From positions 62,001 through 126,000 of the forward strand of contig NZ_SNXY01000013.1 of assembly GCF_004362745.1 (NCBI RefSeq): DNA of 64,000 nucleotides, read 5' to 3'. Below the pieces are notes generated by a model. That model did no database searches, was not told where the DNA came from, and saw only the letters and a list, made by a program, of their open reading frames with translations. Shown piece after piece: positions 18,177-27,654 of the stretch. Within the stretch, counting starts at the first letter, position 1. Each line of letters opens with the position of its first letter. The position numbers and the translations under genes were made by a program. This stretch comes from Oharaeibacter diazotrophicus. Its GTDB lineage: Bacteria > Pseudomonadota > Alphaproteobacteria > Rhizobiales > Pleomorphomonadaceae.

Positions 18177-18200
18177 CGGCGGGCCGCCATCGGCCCGCCG
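18177..18200. terminator. Bidirectional terminator hairpin
   Basis: CGGCGGGCCG (18177-18186) and CGGCCCGCCG (18191-18200) form a perfect 10-bp stem with a CCAT loop, between the convergent kinase (+) and PdxA-type (-) genes. Confidence 0.6.
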
Positions 18201-18231
18201 TCGCCTGCCGTCCGGGTGTTCCGCTTCGCCG

Positions 18232-19212
18232 TCAGGCCCGCGGGGCGCCGGCCATCAGGCGGGCGTAGGCGATGGCGGAGAGCATGTTGGCGTGGTGGGC
18301 GCGGCCGGTTCCGGCGATGTCGAAGGCGGTGCCGTGGTCGACCGAGACGCGGTCGATCGGCAGGCCGAGCGAGACGTTCACCGCGGTTTCGAAGGCGACC
18401 AGCTTGATCGGGATGTGGCCCTGGTCGTGGTACTGCGACACCACGAGGTCGAATGCGCCGCCGAAGGCGCGGGCGTAGACGGTGTCGGCCGAGATCGGGC
18501 CGACCACGTCGATGCCCTCGGCGCGGGCGCGCTCCACCGCCGGGGCGACGAAGTCGGTGTCCTCGGTGCCGAACAGGCCGCCCTCGCCGCAATGCGGGTT
18601 GATGCCGGCGACGGCGATCCGCGCGGGACGGCCGAGGCGCAGGAAATGGCGGTGGCCGGCGCGGATCGTCTCCAGCACCCGTTCGGTGGTGGCGCGCTCG
18701 ATCGCGGTGCGCAGCGAGACGTGGGTCGAGACGTGGATGCAGTTGAGCCGCTCGGAGGCGAGCAGCATGAAGGCGGCGCGCCGGCCGGTCAGGTGGGCGA
18801 GCAGGCCGGTGTGGCCGTCGTGGTGATGACCGGCGAGGTTCATCGCCTCCTTGTTGATCGGCGCGGTGACGATGACGTCGGCCGCTCCGTCGCTGGCGAG
18901 CGCGACCGCGCGGGTGATGAAGCGCACCGCGGCGTCGCCGGCGACCGGATCGACCCGGCCGACCGCCGGCAGCGGCCCGGCCATCGCCACCTCGTCGACG
19001 CGGACGCGGCCGTCGGCGGCGTCGGCGGGGCCGAAGGAAAGACCGGTGCCGCAGGTGCGGTCGGCGCGCTCCAGCGCCTCGGTCGCGCCGACCACCACGA
19101 AGTCGCCGCGCTCGGCGGCCGGCAGCGCGGCCAGCGCCTTCACGATCACCTCGGGGCCGACGCCCGCGGGATCGCCCATCGTCACCGCCACCCTCACCGG
19201 CCTCGTCGCCAT
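18232..19212 (-). CDS. PdxA2-type 4-phospho-threonate/erythronate dehydrogenase
   Basis: A 326-residue member of the PdxA family. It has [10 protein letters not shown] at the N-terminus and the metal-ligand motifs [17 protein letters not shown] and [10 protein letters not shown], then [10 protein letters not shown]. True PdxA makes pyridoxal phosphate, but catabolic paralogues (PdxA2) oxidise 4-phospho-D-threonate or 4-phospho-erythronate to dihydroxyacetone phosphate and CO2. The presence of a four-carbon acid sugar kinase in the same gene neighbourhood (28643-29713) favours the catabolic role. GGAGGAC precedes the ATG. It is the last gene of the leftward operon. Confidence 0.85.
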   Translation of the reverse strand: MATRPVRVAVTMGDPAGVGPEVIVKALAALPAAERGDFVVVGATEALERADRTCGTGLSFGPADAADGRVRVDEVAMAGPLPAVGRVDPVAGDAAVRFITRAVALASDGAADVIVTAPINKEAMNLAGHHHDGHTGLLAHLTGRRAAFMLLASERLNCIHVSTHVSLRTAIERATTERVLETIRAGHRHFLRLGRPARIAVAGINPHCGEGGLFGTEDTDFVAPAVERARAEGIDVVGPISADTVYARAFGGAFDLVVSQYHDQGHIPIKLVAFETAVNVSLGLPIDRVSVDHGTAFDIAGTGRAHHANMLSAIAYARLMAGAPRA

Positions 19213-19256
19213 CGTCCGTCCTCCAAGTCCGTCGTCGGTCCCGCCGCGGCGGTGTA

Positions 19257-20384
19257 TCAGAACGCCGCCTCGTAGACGGCGAGAATGTCCTCGACCGTGA
19301 GGTCGCGCGGATTGTTGTCGAGCAGGCGGCGGATCGCGTGGGCGTCGCGCGCCATGGTCGGAAGGTCGGCGCGGTCGACGCCGAGACCCGACAGCCGCAT
19401 CTCGATGCCGAGGCCGGCACAGAAGCCGTGCGCCGTCTCGAACACGGCGGCCGGATCCGCCGAGGCAGGGCCGCCGAGGGCCGCGACGACCGCCGCGGTC
19501 TTCTCCGGCACCGCCGGCGCGTTGAAGGCGAGCACGTGCGGGAAGATCAGCGCGTTGGCGGCGCCGTGCGGCACCTGCCAGCGGGTGCCGAGCGGATAGG
19601 CGAGCGCGTGGCCGGCCGCGGTGTTGACCGGGCCGAGGCAGAAGCCGCCGTAGAGCGAGGCGAGCGCGAGGCCGGCGCGGGCCTCGGCGTCGCCGCCGTC
19701 GCGGACCGCGCGGGCGAGGTGGCGGCCGACGAGGCGGAAGCCCTCGGCGGCGTAGAGGTCGATCAGCGGATGGGCCTTGCGGTTGGTGAAAGCCTCGACG
19801 CAGTGCGCCATGGCGTCGACGCCGGTGGCGGCGGTCACCGCCGGCGGCACCGAGAAGGTCAGCGCCGGGTCGACCACCGCGAGATCGGCCAGCATGTGCA
19901 CGCTCTCGACCGCGAGCTTGGAGCGGGTCGCCGGATCGGTGACGAGCGCGCGGATGCCGGCCTCGCTGCCGGTGCCCGCGGTCGTCGGCACCTGCACGAG
20001 CCCGACCCTGCGCGGCCCGGCGACCCGGCCGGCGCCGACGACGTCTCGGATGCCCTGCTCGCCGCCGTGCAGCACGGCGACCAGCTTGGCGAGGTCCATG
20101 GCGCTGCCGCCACCGAAGCCGACGACGAGGTCCGGCCGCGCCGCGTCCGCGGCGGCGAGGGCGCCGTCGAGATTGTCGGTGTCGGGCTCCGGCTTCACCG
20201 CGCCGAACACGGCGACGCGGCCGGGCAGTTCGAGCAGGTCGACCCGGCCGGCGTTGAAGGCGTCGGCGATCACCAGCACGGAGGTGCGCCCGGCGGCGAA
20301 GGCGCCGGCGCGGGCGGCCGTGCCGACGCCGAACTCGATCCGCGGCGGGGTGACGAGACCTATGGGCGTCGCGAGTGCGGGCAT
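19257..20384 (-). CDS. Iron-containing alcohol dehydrogenase
   Basis: A 375-residue group III (iron-dependent) alcohol dehydrogenase. It has the NAD-binding [10 protein letters not shown] motif and the metal-binding region [16 protein letters not shown] and [18 protein letters not shown], which supplies the usual Asp/His ligands. The family includes 1,3-propanediol, lactaldehyde, maleylacetate and hydroxyacid enzymes, so the substrate is open. ATG at 20384 is preferred to a GTG at 20423 because the family starts shortly before the IEFGVG segment. It lies 44 bases upstream of the PdxA2-type gene in transcription order, so the two are probably co-transcribed. Confidence 0.87.
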   Translation of the reverse strand: MPALATPIGLVTPPRIEFGVGTAARAGAFAAGRTSVLVIADAFNAGRVDLLELPGRVAVFGAVKPEPDTDNLDGALAAADAARPDLVVGFGGGSAMDLAKLVAVLHGGEQGIRDVVGAGRVAGPRRVGLVQVPTTAGTGSEAGIRALVTDPATRSKLAVESVHMLADLAVVDPALTFSVPPAVTAATGVDAMAHCVEAFTNRKAHPLIDLYAAEGFRLVGRHLARAVRDGGDAEARAGLALASLYGGFCLGPVNTAAGHALAYPLGTRWQVPHGAANALIFPHVLAFNAPAVPEKTAAVVAALGGPASADPAAVFETAHGFCAGLGIEMRLSGLGVDRADLPTMARDAHAIRRLLDNNPRDLTVEDILAVYEAAF

Positions 20385-20469
20385 CGGGGGGAACCTTCGA
20401 GCGAGGCCGCCGGGTCGCGGCACGGGATGTAAATTTGTTTATCGCGGACTTGGCTTCGGCGCGCCGAAG

Positions 20470-21696
20470 TCAGGCGATCGCGCCGATGCCGAGCCGGTCG
20501 CGCCAGCCGGGCGCGAGCACGACGTGGCGGATGGCGCGGCGGTAGACCGTGTAGGCGACGTGGAGCGCGCCGTCGGGGCCCTCCGCGAGCGAGGGATAGG
20601 AGAACTCGCGGTTCCGGAGTTCCTCCGAGTTGTTGCTGAGGCAGGTGCCCGGGCCGCGCTCGAAGTCGAGCACGCGGACGAAATGCCGGCCGTCCGCCGA
20701 CAGCGCCAGCGACAGCGGCGCCCGCGGCACGCCCCAGACCGCGGCGCGGGCGGCGGCCGGTGCCGCCGCGGCGGCTGCGACGGGCGCGGCCGTTCCGGCG
20801 TCGATCTCGTCGTAGAGCGACAGCCGGCGGTCGGTCGAGGCGGTGGCGTCGACCGGGTTGCAGACCACTGCGATGGTGCCGTCGGCGAGGCGGGCGGCCT
20901 GGATCGAGGAGTTGTTGTTCGGCAGGTCGGTGGGCTCCGGCGCGCTCCAGGTCAGGCCGTCGTCCTCGGACCGCGAGACGCGGACGCGCTCGGCGAAGCG
21001 GTCGCGGTAGAGCGCGACCATGCGGCCGTGCCCGAGCGGCAGGATGTTCATGTGCACCGCGCCGATGCTGTCCGGCACGTCGCGCATGGTCCAGCTGCGG
21101 CCGGCGTCGGTGGAGACCAGCACCGCGGCGGTGTCGACGTCGCCGGACCAGCGCAGTCCAGGCCGGCCGACGCAGCGGAACGCCGGCAGCAGCCAGTTCC
21201 CGGCGCCGTTCACGACGATCGGCTGGCGCACGAAGGTGCCGGGCACCTCGCACAGCGGCTCGACCGGCCCGAAGCTGCGGCCGCCGTCGGTCGAGATCCG
21301 CCGCTTGACCACGGCGCCGTCCTGGTCGCCGGCGACCTGCGAGGTGAACAGCAGGAACACCCGGCCGTCGGGAGCCGTGAACACCAGCGGGTTCTGCTCG
21401 GAGCGCGCGGGGTCGTCGCTGAGCTTCTCCGGCGCGCTCCAACGGTCGGCGCCGGGGGCGAGACGTGACAAGTGGACGGAGATGTCACCCATCCCCTCCA
21501 TGGTGCCGCCGAACCAGACGCAGGTCAGCGTGCCGTCGGCGAGGAAGGCGAGGTTGGCGGCGTGGTTCTGCACCGCCGGCGACGGCAGGAAGGCGTCGCG
21601 GCGGCCGGGCACGCCGGCGTGGTCGCGCAGGATGCCGTCCATCGCCGGGGCGATCGCGGCCGGGTCGATCTCGGGGAGGGTCGCGGGCGGGATCAC
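20470..21696 (-). CDS. BNR-repeat (sialidase-fold) protein
   Basis: A 408-residue protein with the six-bladed propeller of the exo-sialidase superfamily. Three Asp-box repeats are clear: STDGGRSFG, STDAGRSWT and SEDDGLTWS. Sialidase-like marks include the FRQP-like segment FVRQPI, the NNNSS loop and the C-terminal REFSYPSLAEGPDG. No signal peptide is visible, so it is probably cytoplasmic and unlikely to attack extracellular glycans. It starts with GTG overlapping the stop of the DHDPS-family gene by four bases, so the two are coupled. It may hydrolyse a sugar-acid-containing conjugate after uptake; this is inferred from context. Confidence 0.75.
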   Translation of the reverse strand: MIPPATLPEIDPAAIAPAMDGILRDHAGVPGRRDAFLPSPAVQNHAANLAFLADGTLTCVWFGGTMEGMGDISVHLSRLAPGADRWSAPEKLSDDPARSEQNPLVFTAPDGRVFLLFTSQVAGDQDGAVVKRRISTDGGRSFGPVEPLCEVPGTFVRQPIVVNGAGNWLLPAFRCVGRPGLRWSGDVDTAAVLVSTDAGRSWTMRDVPDSIGAVHMNILPLGHGRMVALYRDRFAERVRVSRSEDDGLTWSAPEPTDLPNNNSSIQAARLADGTIAVVCNPVDATASTDRRLSLYDEIDAGTAAPVAAAAAAPAAARAAVWGVPRAPLSLALSADGRHFVRVLDFERGPGTCLSNNSEELRNREFSYPSLAEGPDGALHVAYTVYRRAIRHVVLAPGWRDRLGIGAIA

Positions 21697-22598
21697 GGCA
21701 GCGTCTCCAGCTTGGCGGCGAGCGCGGCGCGGGCGGCGGCGTCGAGCGCGACCAGCGGCGGCCGGACCCGGGCCAAGCCGTCCTCGCCGGTGGTCGCGGC
21801 GACCATGGCCTTGATCGCGGGGATCTGGACGTAGCTGTTGGAGAGGTTGCGCCAGGCCTCGATCCGCGCCTGCGCCGCCGCGACACGGTCGGCCGCGGCG
21901 GGGTCGGCGTGATGGTCGTAGACGGTGCGCAAGCTGTCGCCGACGAGGTTGGACGTCGCGGTGATGCAGCCGGCACCGCCGAGGCCCAGCAGCGGCAGCA
22001 GCAGCGGGTCGGCGCCGGCCAGCACCGCAAAGCCCGGATGGGCGGCGGCGATCGCCGCCATGTTGGCGAGATCGCCGGCGGAATCCTTGATGCCGACCAC
22101 GGTGTCCGGGTAGGCGGCGATCAGGCGCGCGATCAGGCCGTGGCCGATCGGAACGCCGGAAACCTGCGGGATGTGGTAGAGCACGACCTCGAGCCGGTCG
22201 TCGGCCACGGCGTCGAGAACGTGGGCGTAGGCGGCGTAGAGGCCGTCCTCGGCAACGCCCTTGTAGTAGAACGGCGGCAGCATCACCACGCGCGTGACGC
22301 CGAGCGACAGCGCGTGCCGGGTCAATTCGATCGTGTCGGCGAGGGCGCAGAGGCCGGTGCCGGGCATGAGCCGGGCGGGATCGACCCCGCCGGCGACGGC
22401 GGCCTCCAGGATGGCGCGACGCTCGGCGAGCGAGAAGGAATTGGCCTCGCCGGTGGTGCCGAGCAACGCGACGCCGTGGCAGCCGGCGTCGAGCAGGCGA
22501 TGGCAGTGGGCGACGAAACGGGCGAGGTCCGGCGAGAGCTCGGCGTCGAGCGGCGTCACCGCGGCACAATACACCCCGCCGATCCGTGGCTTCGACAT
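21693..22598 (-). CDS. DHDPS/NanA-family class I aldolase
   Basis: A 301-residue lyase of the dihydrodipicolinate synthase family. All catalytic landmarks are present: GTTGE at 47-51, Tyr141 in LYHIP and the Schiff-base Lys171 in GIKDSAGD. Family members condense or cleave pyruvate with an aldehyde, for example N-acetylneuraminate, 2-keto-3-deoxygluconate, or deoxy sugar acids. Association with a BNR protein and sugar-acid enzymes favours a sugar-acid aldolase or dehydratase over lysine synthesis. A very strong GGAGGGGAGGAGG site precedes the ATG. First gene of the leftward operon. Confidence 0.88.
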   Translation of the reverse strand: MSKPRIGGVYCAAVTPLDAELSPDLARFVAHCHRLLDAGCHGVALLGTTGEANSFSLAERRAILEAAVAGGVDPARLMPGTGLCALADTIELTRHALSLGVTRVVMLPPFYYKGVAEDGLYAAYAHVLDAVADDRLEVVLYHIPQVSGVPIGHGLIARLIAAYPDTVVGIKDSAGDLANMAAIAAAHPGFAVLAGADPLLLPLLGLGGAGCITATSNLVGDSLRTVYDHHADPAAADRVAAAQARIEAWRNLSNSYVQIPAIKAMVAATTGEDGLARVRPPLVALDAAARAALAAKLETLP

Positions 22599-22898
22599 CA
22601 CCGCTCCTCCTCCCCTCCGATGGCCGCTCCCCGGCGGCCCTCGACCGCGCCGGTCGGACCGTTGTGTCCCGCCAGCTGACAATTTGTCAAGTCGTGTCGC
22701 GGCGCGACGATCCGATCGATCCAACCGGAACAGCGGATTACCGCGGAATTCTCTTCGTTCTCGGGCGCCATGACGAGAGGATCGGCACATCGCTGTTGAC
22801 ATATTTACAGGAACGCGCCAACGTCGCGCCGACGCCGCACGGCCGCCTGGAGGGGCGGGAACCGCCGCGGACGCACGATCGGAAAAGGGGAGGACGGG
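22599..22898. promoter_or_regulatory. Divergent promoter region of the sugar-acid module
   Basis: No gene is seen in these 300 bases between the divergent DHDPS-family and binding-protein genes. They contain the perfect palindrome TGACAA-T-TTGTCA (22677-22689) and a TTGACA box (22796-22801) directed toward the importer operon. Regulation of both operons from here by the GntR/FadR protein encoded at 29710 is inferred. Confidence 0.55.
22677..22689. promoter_or_regulatory. Candidate GntR/FadR operator
   Basis: TGACAATTTGTCA is a perfect 13-bp dyad. Short dyads with TTGT/ACAA-type arms are typical binding sites of FadR-subfamily GntR regulators. It sits about 80 bases upstream of the leftward operon start and 210 upstream of the rightward one. 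Confidence 0.5.
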
Positions 22899-24542
22899 AT
22901 GAGCAGGACTTCCGCAGGCGGCGGCCTCGGCGACGTGTCGCGTCGCACGGCGCTGAAATTCGGTCTCGGCGCCGGTGCCGCGGTGACCGTGTTCGGCCTG
23001 TCCGGCCGCATCGTGATGGCCGCCGACGGCCAGGTGCTGAAGGTGGCGAACCCCGCCTTCAACCAGGATTGGTCGCCGCTGCGCGGCGGCGGCGTGCCGT
23101 TCCGCTGGAACTCGGCGTGGTGGGCCTCGCCGATGTACTTCGACGGCGCCGGCCAGATCCACCCCTACGTCTTCACCTCGTGGACGCCGAACGCCGACGC
23201 CACCGAGTGGACCTTCGCGCTCGATCCGAAGGCGACCTTCTCGGACGGCTCGAAGATCACCGCCGCCGACGTCAAGGGCTCGTGGGAGCTCGCGGCGATG
23301 CCCTCGACCAAGAGCCAGCGCGCCGACCAGGTGCTCGCCCACGTCGCGGGCTTCGACGCGGTCGCCGGCGGCGCCACCGAGCTCGCCGGCGTGTCGACGC
23401 CCGACGAGGGCACGGTGGTCGTCAAGCTGTCGGCGCCGGACCCGATCTTCTTCATGCGCCTCGCCAACCACATCGTGCCGATCACCAAGGTGTCGCAGTC
23501 GCGCGGCTCCGACGGCGCCGAGGTCCAGGACTGGTACATGCCGGACAACGGCGCGGTCTATTCCGGCCCGTTCAAGCTGACCAGCATCGACCTCGACGCC
23601 GGCAAGCTGGTGTTCGAGCCGAACGAGAACTTCTTCGGGCCGAAGCCCAAGCTCGCCCGCATCGAGATCGACAGCATCGAGGACAACGTCACCGCGACGT
23701 CGCTGCTGCAGTCGGGTGAATACCTCGCCCACACCGAGCTCGTGACCTCCACCATCGTCGACGACCTCGGCGCCGAGTTCGCCGCCGGACCGCAGATCCC
23801 GACCAGCCAGCACTTCTGGTTCAACGTCGCCCGCGCGCCGATGGACGACCCGAAGGTGCGCAAGGCGCTGATCCTCGCCGTCGATCGCGAGGGTCTCTTC
23901 AAGGCGAGCTTCCCGAAGGGCCCGCACCAGAAGGCCGACCAGATCCTCAACGCCGTTCCCGGCGCCGAGAACTCCGGTTTCGAGCCCTATCCCTACGACC
24001 CCACCGAGGCCAAGAAGCTGCTGGCGGAATCGAGCTACGGCGGGCCGGAGCGGCTGCCGCGCCTCCTGTTCGTCGGCATCTCCTCGCCGGCCAACGAGGC
24101 GGCGGCGCAGTACATCGCCGAGCAGTGGCGCCAGAACCTCGGCATCACCGCCGTCGACATGAAGCCGCAGCAGGACCAGTACGCCGGCCCCGACCAGAAC
24201 GCCGTCCAGATCTTCCGCGACGACGTCGGCACCCGCGTGCCGGACGCGGTGTCCTACCTCGCCGGCTCGATCGCCTCGACCTCGGGCAACGCCAAGAACA
24301 AGATCGGCGGCTACAAGAACGACAAGGTCGACGCCCTGCTCGCCGAGGCCGCCACCAAGGCCGCCGACGATCCCGAGCGCGTGCGGATGGCGCAGGAGGC
24401 GCAGAAGCTGTTCCGCGACGACTTCGTCTTCCTGCCCTGGTACTCGCAGACCATGTCGCGCTGGGCGCGGGCCGAGGTGAAGGGCATGGAGAAGAACCTC
24501 GACTGGCAGATCGTCGCCCCCTGGGACATCTCGATCGGCTGA
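22899..24542 (+). CDS. Oligopeptide/dipeptide-type ABC substrate-binding protein
   Basis: A 547-residue binding protein of the SBP_bac_5 (DppA/OppA) class. The N-terminus carries a twin-arginine signal (VSRRTALKFG followed by a hydrophobic stretch, residues about 14-42), so it is probably exported folded by Tat. The mature part shows the HPYVFTSWTPN segment and the YDPTEAKKLLAES motif typical of the class. It is the first gene of a five-gene importer. Members of this class also carry non-peptide cargo such as oligosaccharides, sugar acids and opines, and the following kinase gene favours that here. Confidence 0.88.
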   Translation: MSRTSAGGGLGDVSRRTALKFGLGAGAAVTVFGLSGRIVMAADGQVLKVANPAFNQDWSPLRGGGVPFRWNSAWWASPMYFDGAGQIHPYVFTSWTPNADATEWTFALDPKATFSDGSKITAADVKGSWELAAMPSTKSQRADQVLAHVAGFDAVAGGATELAGVSTPDEGTVVVKLSAPDPIFFMRLANHIVPITKVSQSRGSDGAEVQDWYMPDNGAVYSGPFKLTSIDLDAGKLVFEPNENFFGPKPKLARIEIDSIEDNVTATSLLQSGEYLAHTELVTSTIVDDLGAEFAAGPQIPTSQHFWFNVARAPMDDPKVRKALILAVDREGLFKASFPKGPHQKADQILNAVPGAENSGFEPYPYDPTEAKKLLAESSYGGPERLPRLLFVGISSPANEAAAQYIAEQWRQNLGITAVDMKPQQDQYAGPDQNAVQIFRDDVGTRVPDAVSYLAGSIASTSGNAKNKIGGYKNDKVDALLAEAATKAADDPERVRMAQEAQKLFRDDFVFLPWYSQTMSRWARAEVKGMEKNLDWQIVAPWDISIG

Positions 24543-24696
24543 CACCGCGCGCCGGCGGTGCCAGCCGCCGGCGCCCTTTCGCCGCCCGACCGCCCTCCCC
24601 TTCCTCCCGGGGGCTCGCGGCCGGGCGGCGACTTGCGACGACGGACGCGGGCGACGACGCCGCGAGTCCCCCCGAGCCTCCGGGATCCGAACGACC

Positions 24697-25653
24697 ATGC
24701 TGCGCTACGTCGCCACCCGCTTCCTGCTCTGGATCCCCTCGGTGATCCTCGTCATGCTCGGCGTCTACGCCCTCGCCTTCTACGGCGCCGGCGACCCGAT
24801 CAAGCTGATCTTCCTGCGCGCCCCCGGCGACGTCGCCTACGACCCCGCCCGCATCGAGGCGATCCGGGTCGCCGCCGGGCTCGACCGCTCCTTCGCCGAG
24901 CAGTTCGGCGCCTATCTCTGGAACCTCCTCCACTTCAACCTCGGCAACTCGCTGACCTCGGGCCGTTCGGTCTGGGCGATGATCAAGGCGGCGGCGCCGG
25001 TGTCGCTGCAGCTCGGCCTCGCCGCGGTGGTGCTGACGGCGGTGGTCGCGGTGCCGCTCGGCATGGTGGCCGCGCTGAACCAGAACACCCGCACCGACTA
25101 CGCCATCCTCGGCGGCGCGCTGCTGCTCTGGGCGATCCCGCCCTATGTCGCCGGTCCGCTGCTGATGGTCGGGCTGATCATGGTGCTGCCCGACGGCCGC
25201 ATTCCCTACGGCTGGGGCGGCCTCGCCGACGTCCGGGTGCTGCTGCCGCTGATCGTGCTGTCGTTCCAGCCGATCGCGCTGATCGTGCGCCAGACCCGTG
25301 CCGCGGTGATCGAGGTGCTCTCGGAGGATTTCGTGCGCACCGCCCGCGCCAAGGGCGTGCCGGACCTGGTGGTGGCGCTGCGCCACGTGCTCCGGCCGGT
25401 GCTGACGCCGGTGGTGACCCAGCTCGGGCTGATCATGATCACCATCGTCAACGGCGCGATCTTCGTCGAACTGGTGTTCGGCCTGCCCGGCCTCGGCCGG
25501 CTCACGGTCAAGGCACTGACCGACAACGACTATCCCGTCATCCTCGCCATCACGCTGATCGGGTCCTTCCTGGTGATGCTGTCCAACCTCCTCGTCGACG
25601 TCGCCTATCCGCTCCTGGATCCGCGTGCGGCCGACGGCAGCCGGGGACGCTGA
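24697..25653 (+). CDS. DppB-type ABC transporter permease
   Basis: A 318-residue permease of the peptide/nickel type. The N-terminal LRYVATRFLLWIPSVILVMLG segment, about six membrane spans, and the EAA-like coupling region RTARAKGVPDLVVALRHVLRP are all clear, and the C-terminus keeps VFGLPGLGRLTVKAL. It ends one base before the next permease gene begins, so the two are translated together. Confidence 0.9.
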   Translation: MLRYVATRFLLWIPSVILVMLGVYALAFYGAGDPIKLIFLRAPGDVAYDPARIEAIRVAAGLDRSFAEQFGAYLWNLLHFNLGNSLTSGRSVWAMIKAAAPVSLQLGLAAVVLTAVVAVPLGMVAALNQNTRTDYAILGGALLLWAIPPYVAGPLLMVGLIMVLPDGRIPYGWGGLADVRVLLPLIVLSFQPIALIVRQTRAAVIEVLSEDFVRTARAKGVPDLVVALRHVLRPVLTPVVTQLGLIMITIVNGAIFVELVFGLPGLGRLTVKALTDNDYPVILAITLIGSFLVMLSNLLVDVAYPLLDPRAADGSRGR

Positions 25654-25654
25654 G

Positions 25655-26638
25655 ATGTCCGCTCCGACCGCTCCCCTCGCCTCGTCCCCGGGGCCCCTCC
25701 CCTCCCCCGCCGCCGACGACGGGCCGACCAGCCTGTGGCGCGACGCCTGGGACCGGCTCGCCCGCAACCGGCTCGCCGTGTTCGGCCTCGTGGTGATCGC
25801 GCTGCTCGCGTTCGTCGCCCTGTTCGGGCCGTGGCTGACGCCCTACGACTTCCTGACCCAGGCGCTCGACGCCCGCAACCAGGGCCCCTCGCTCGCCCAT
25901 CCCTTCGGCACCGACGACCTCGGCCGCGACCTCCTCTCGCGGGTGATCTACGGCACCCGCACCGCCTTCGTGGTCGCGATCGTGGTCACCGGCGTCGCGG
26001 TGGCGATCGGCACCGCGCTCGGCGCCGCCGCCGGCTTCTTCGGCGGCTGGACCGACCGGATCGTCAGCTGGGTCACCGACCTCGTGATGAGCGTGCCGAA
26101 CCTCCTGCTCGTCATCGTCATCAACGCCTCGCTGAAGACGCCGATCGGCGCTTGGATGGAGGCGCGCTACATGGAGACGCTGAACCCGTTCTTCCGCGAG
26201 ACCATGTGGGTCGACTTCCTGCTGGTGTTCGGTTCGATGGCGCTGATCTCCTGGCCGCCCTACGCCCGCCTCGTGCGCGCCCAGGTACTGTCGATCCGCA
26301 ACCGGCCCTACGTCACCGCCGCCCGCGCCCTCGGCCTGCCGACCCGGGTGATCCTCGCCCGCTACATCGTGCCGAACGCGCTCGGGCCGCTGATCGTCGC
26401 CGTCTCCGCCGGCCTCGGCACCGCGATGGTGCTCGAGAGCGCGTTCTCCTTCCTCGGCGTCGGCGTCAATCCGCCGGTGCCGAGCTGGGGCAACATGATC
26501 TCGGACGGCCTCCGGGTCTGGCAGCACCATCCGCACCTGCTGGCGGCGCCGGCCGCGGTGCTCGGCCTCGCCACCGTCGCCTTCTCCTTCCTCGGCGACG
26601 GTCTCAACGACGCGCTCAATCCCAGGGGCCAGAAATGA
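25655..26638 (+). CDS. DppC-type ABC transporter permease
   Basis: A 327-residue permease. After a cytoplasmic N-terminus of about 45 residues with WDRLARNRLAVFGL comes the family's GTDDLGRDLLSRVIYGTR block, and the coupling motif TAARALGLPTRVILARYIVPN followed by FLGVGVNPPVPSWGNM is typical of DppC. Between the two halves lies an insert of about 20 residues (TPIGAWMEARYMETLNP) that most DppC proteins lack; I see no frameshift. Its stop codon lies inside an 18-bp duplication. Confidence 0.9.
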   Translation: MSAPTAPLASSPGPLPSPAADDGPTSLWRDAWDRLARNRLAVFGLVVIALLAFVALFGPWLTPYDFLTQALDARNQGPSLAHPFGTDDLGRDLLSRVIYGTRTAFVVAIVVTGVAVAIGTALGAAAGFFGGWTDRIVSWVTDLVMSVPNLLLVIVINASLKTPIGAWMEARYMETLNPFFRETMWVDFLLVFGSMALISWPPYARLVRAQVLSIRNRPYVTAARALGLPTRVILARYIVPNALGPLIVAVSAGLGTAMVLESAFSFLGVGVNPPVPSWGNMISDGLRVWQHHPHLLAAPAAVLGLATVAFSFLGDGLNDALNPRGQK

Positions 26639-26660
26639 CCGGGGGGCCAGAAATGACCGG
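26625..26660 (+). repeat. Exact 18-bp tandem duplication at a gene junction
   Basis: GGGGCCAGAAATGACCGG occurs twice without a gap, at 26625-26642 and 26643-26660. Each copy contains a GGGG purine run and an ATG, so the downstream ATPase gene has two in-frame starts, 26635 and 26653. Confidence 0.95.
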
Positions 26661-27654
26661 CGCCGAACGCCTGCTCGACGTCCGCGGCCTCGTCGTCGAG
26701 ATCGACGGCCGCCGCGGTCCCGCCACCGTCGTCGACGGCATCGACCTCCACGTCGACCGCGGCGAGACCCTCGGCATCGTCGGCGAGAGCGGCTGCGGCA
26801 AGAGCCTGACCATGCTCTCGCTGATGCGGCTGCTGCCCAACAAGATCCGCGTCGCCGGCGGCAGCGCCCGCCTCGACGGCCGCGACCTCCTGACGATGTC
26901 GCGTGGCGAGATGCGCGAGATCCGCGGCGGCAAGGTCGGTTTCGTGTTCCAGGACCCGATGACCTCGCTGAACCCGGTGATGCGGATCGGCGACCAGATC
27001 GCCGAGGCGTTGCGTTACCACCGCCGCCTCGACAAGGCGGCGGCACGGGCCCGCGCCGCCGAACTCCTGCGCCTCGTCGGCATCCCGAGCCCGGAGCAGC
27101 GGCTCGACGCCTATCCGCACGAACTATCCGGCGGCATGCGCCAGCGCGTCATGATCGCAATCGGACTTTCTTGCCATCCTGAGTTGTTGATCGCGGACGA
27201 ACCTACCACCGCGCTCGACGTCACCATCCAGGCCCAGATCGTCGAACTGGTGAAGCGGCTGCGCGCCGAACTCGGCATGTCCGTGGTGTGGATCACCCAC
27301 GACCTCGCGCTCGTCGCCGGCCTCGCCGACCGCATCGTCGTGCTCTATGCCGGCACCGTGGTCGAGGACGCCCCCGTCGACGACCTGTTCGCCCGGCCGA
27401 GCCACCCCTACACCCGCGGCCTGCTCGCCTCGATCCCGAAGCTCTCCGACGCCACCGCGTCGCGGCTGTCGTCGATCGGCGGCACGCCGCCGGAGCCCGG
27501 AAGGCGGCCGCCCGGCTGCCCCTTCGCCCCGCGCTGCGCCATGGCCGAGCCGGCCTGCACGGCGGCGGTCCCGAAGCTCCAGGCGCTGCCCGGCGGCGGT
27601 AGGCACCGCGTCGCCTGCCCGGTGGCGGTGCGAATCCGCGCGGAGGCGGCGTGA
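26635..27654 (+). CDS. DppD-type ABC transporter ATP-binding protein
   Basis: A 339-residue ATPase (333 residues from the second start at 26653). Walker A is GESGCGKS, the signature is LSGGMRQRV and Walker B is [13 protein letters not shown]. The C-terminal extension with CPFAPRC and a second Cys is the oligopeptide-transporter domain of DppD/OppD. The first ATG overlaps the permease stop by four bases, while the second lies in the repeated copy of the same junction. It overlaps the next ATPase gene as well, so the transport genes form one coupled operon. Confidence 0.9.
   Translation: MTGGPEMTGAERLLDVRGLVVEIDGRRGPATVVDGIDLHVDRGETLGIVGESGCGKSLTMLSLMRLLPNKIRVAGGSARLDGRDLLTMSRGEMREIRGGKVGFVFQDPMTSLNPVMRIGDQIAEALRYHRRLDKAAARARAAELLRLVGIPSPEQRLDAYPHELSGGMRQRVMIAIGLSCHPELLIADEPTTALDVTIQAQIVELVKRLRAELGMSVVWITHDLALVAGLADRIVVLYAGTVVEDAPVDDLFARPSHPYTRGLLASIPKLSDATASRLSSIGGTPPEPGRRPPGCPFAPRCAMAEPACTAAVPKLQALPGGGRHRVACPVAVRIRAEAA

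Noticed and set aside
18232-19212. Biosynthetic pdxA for vitamin B6
   Set aside because: No other pyridoxal genes or ksgA nearby; context is sugar-acid breakdown with a DUF1537 kinase, which points to the PdxA2 branch.
15422-19420. Open frame of over 1300 codons on the minus strand
   Set aside because: It runs opposite to frcC, frcA and the ribulokinase-like gene and in a different frame from the real pdxA2-type gene. Very high GC removes stop codons, so long empty frames are expected; the translation is low-complexity Arg/Gly/Ala.
21693-22598. dapA for lysine synthesis
   Set aside because: Coupled to a BNR protein and alcohol and sugar-acid dehydrogenases on a secondary replicon; the fold is shared by many pyruvate-type aldolases.
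26635-26660. Possible frameshift between the DppC and DppD genes
   Set aside because: The oddity is an exact in-frame 18-bp duplication; both reading frames stay open and complete.
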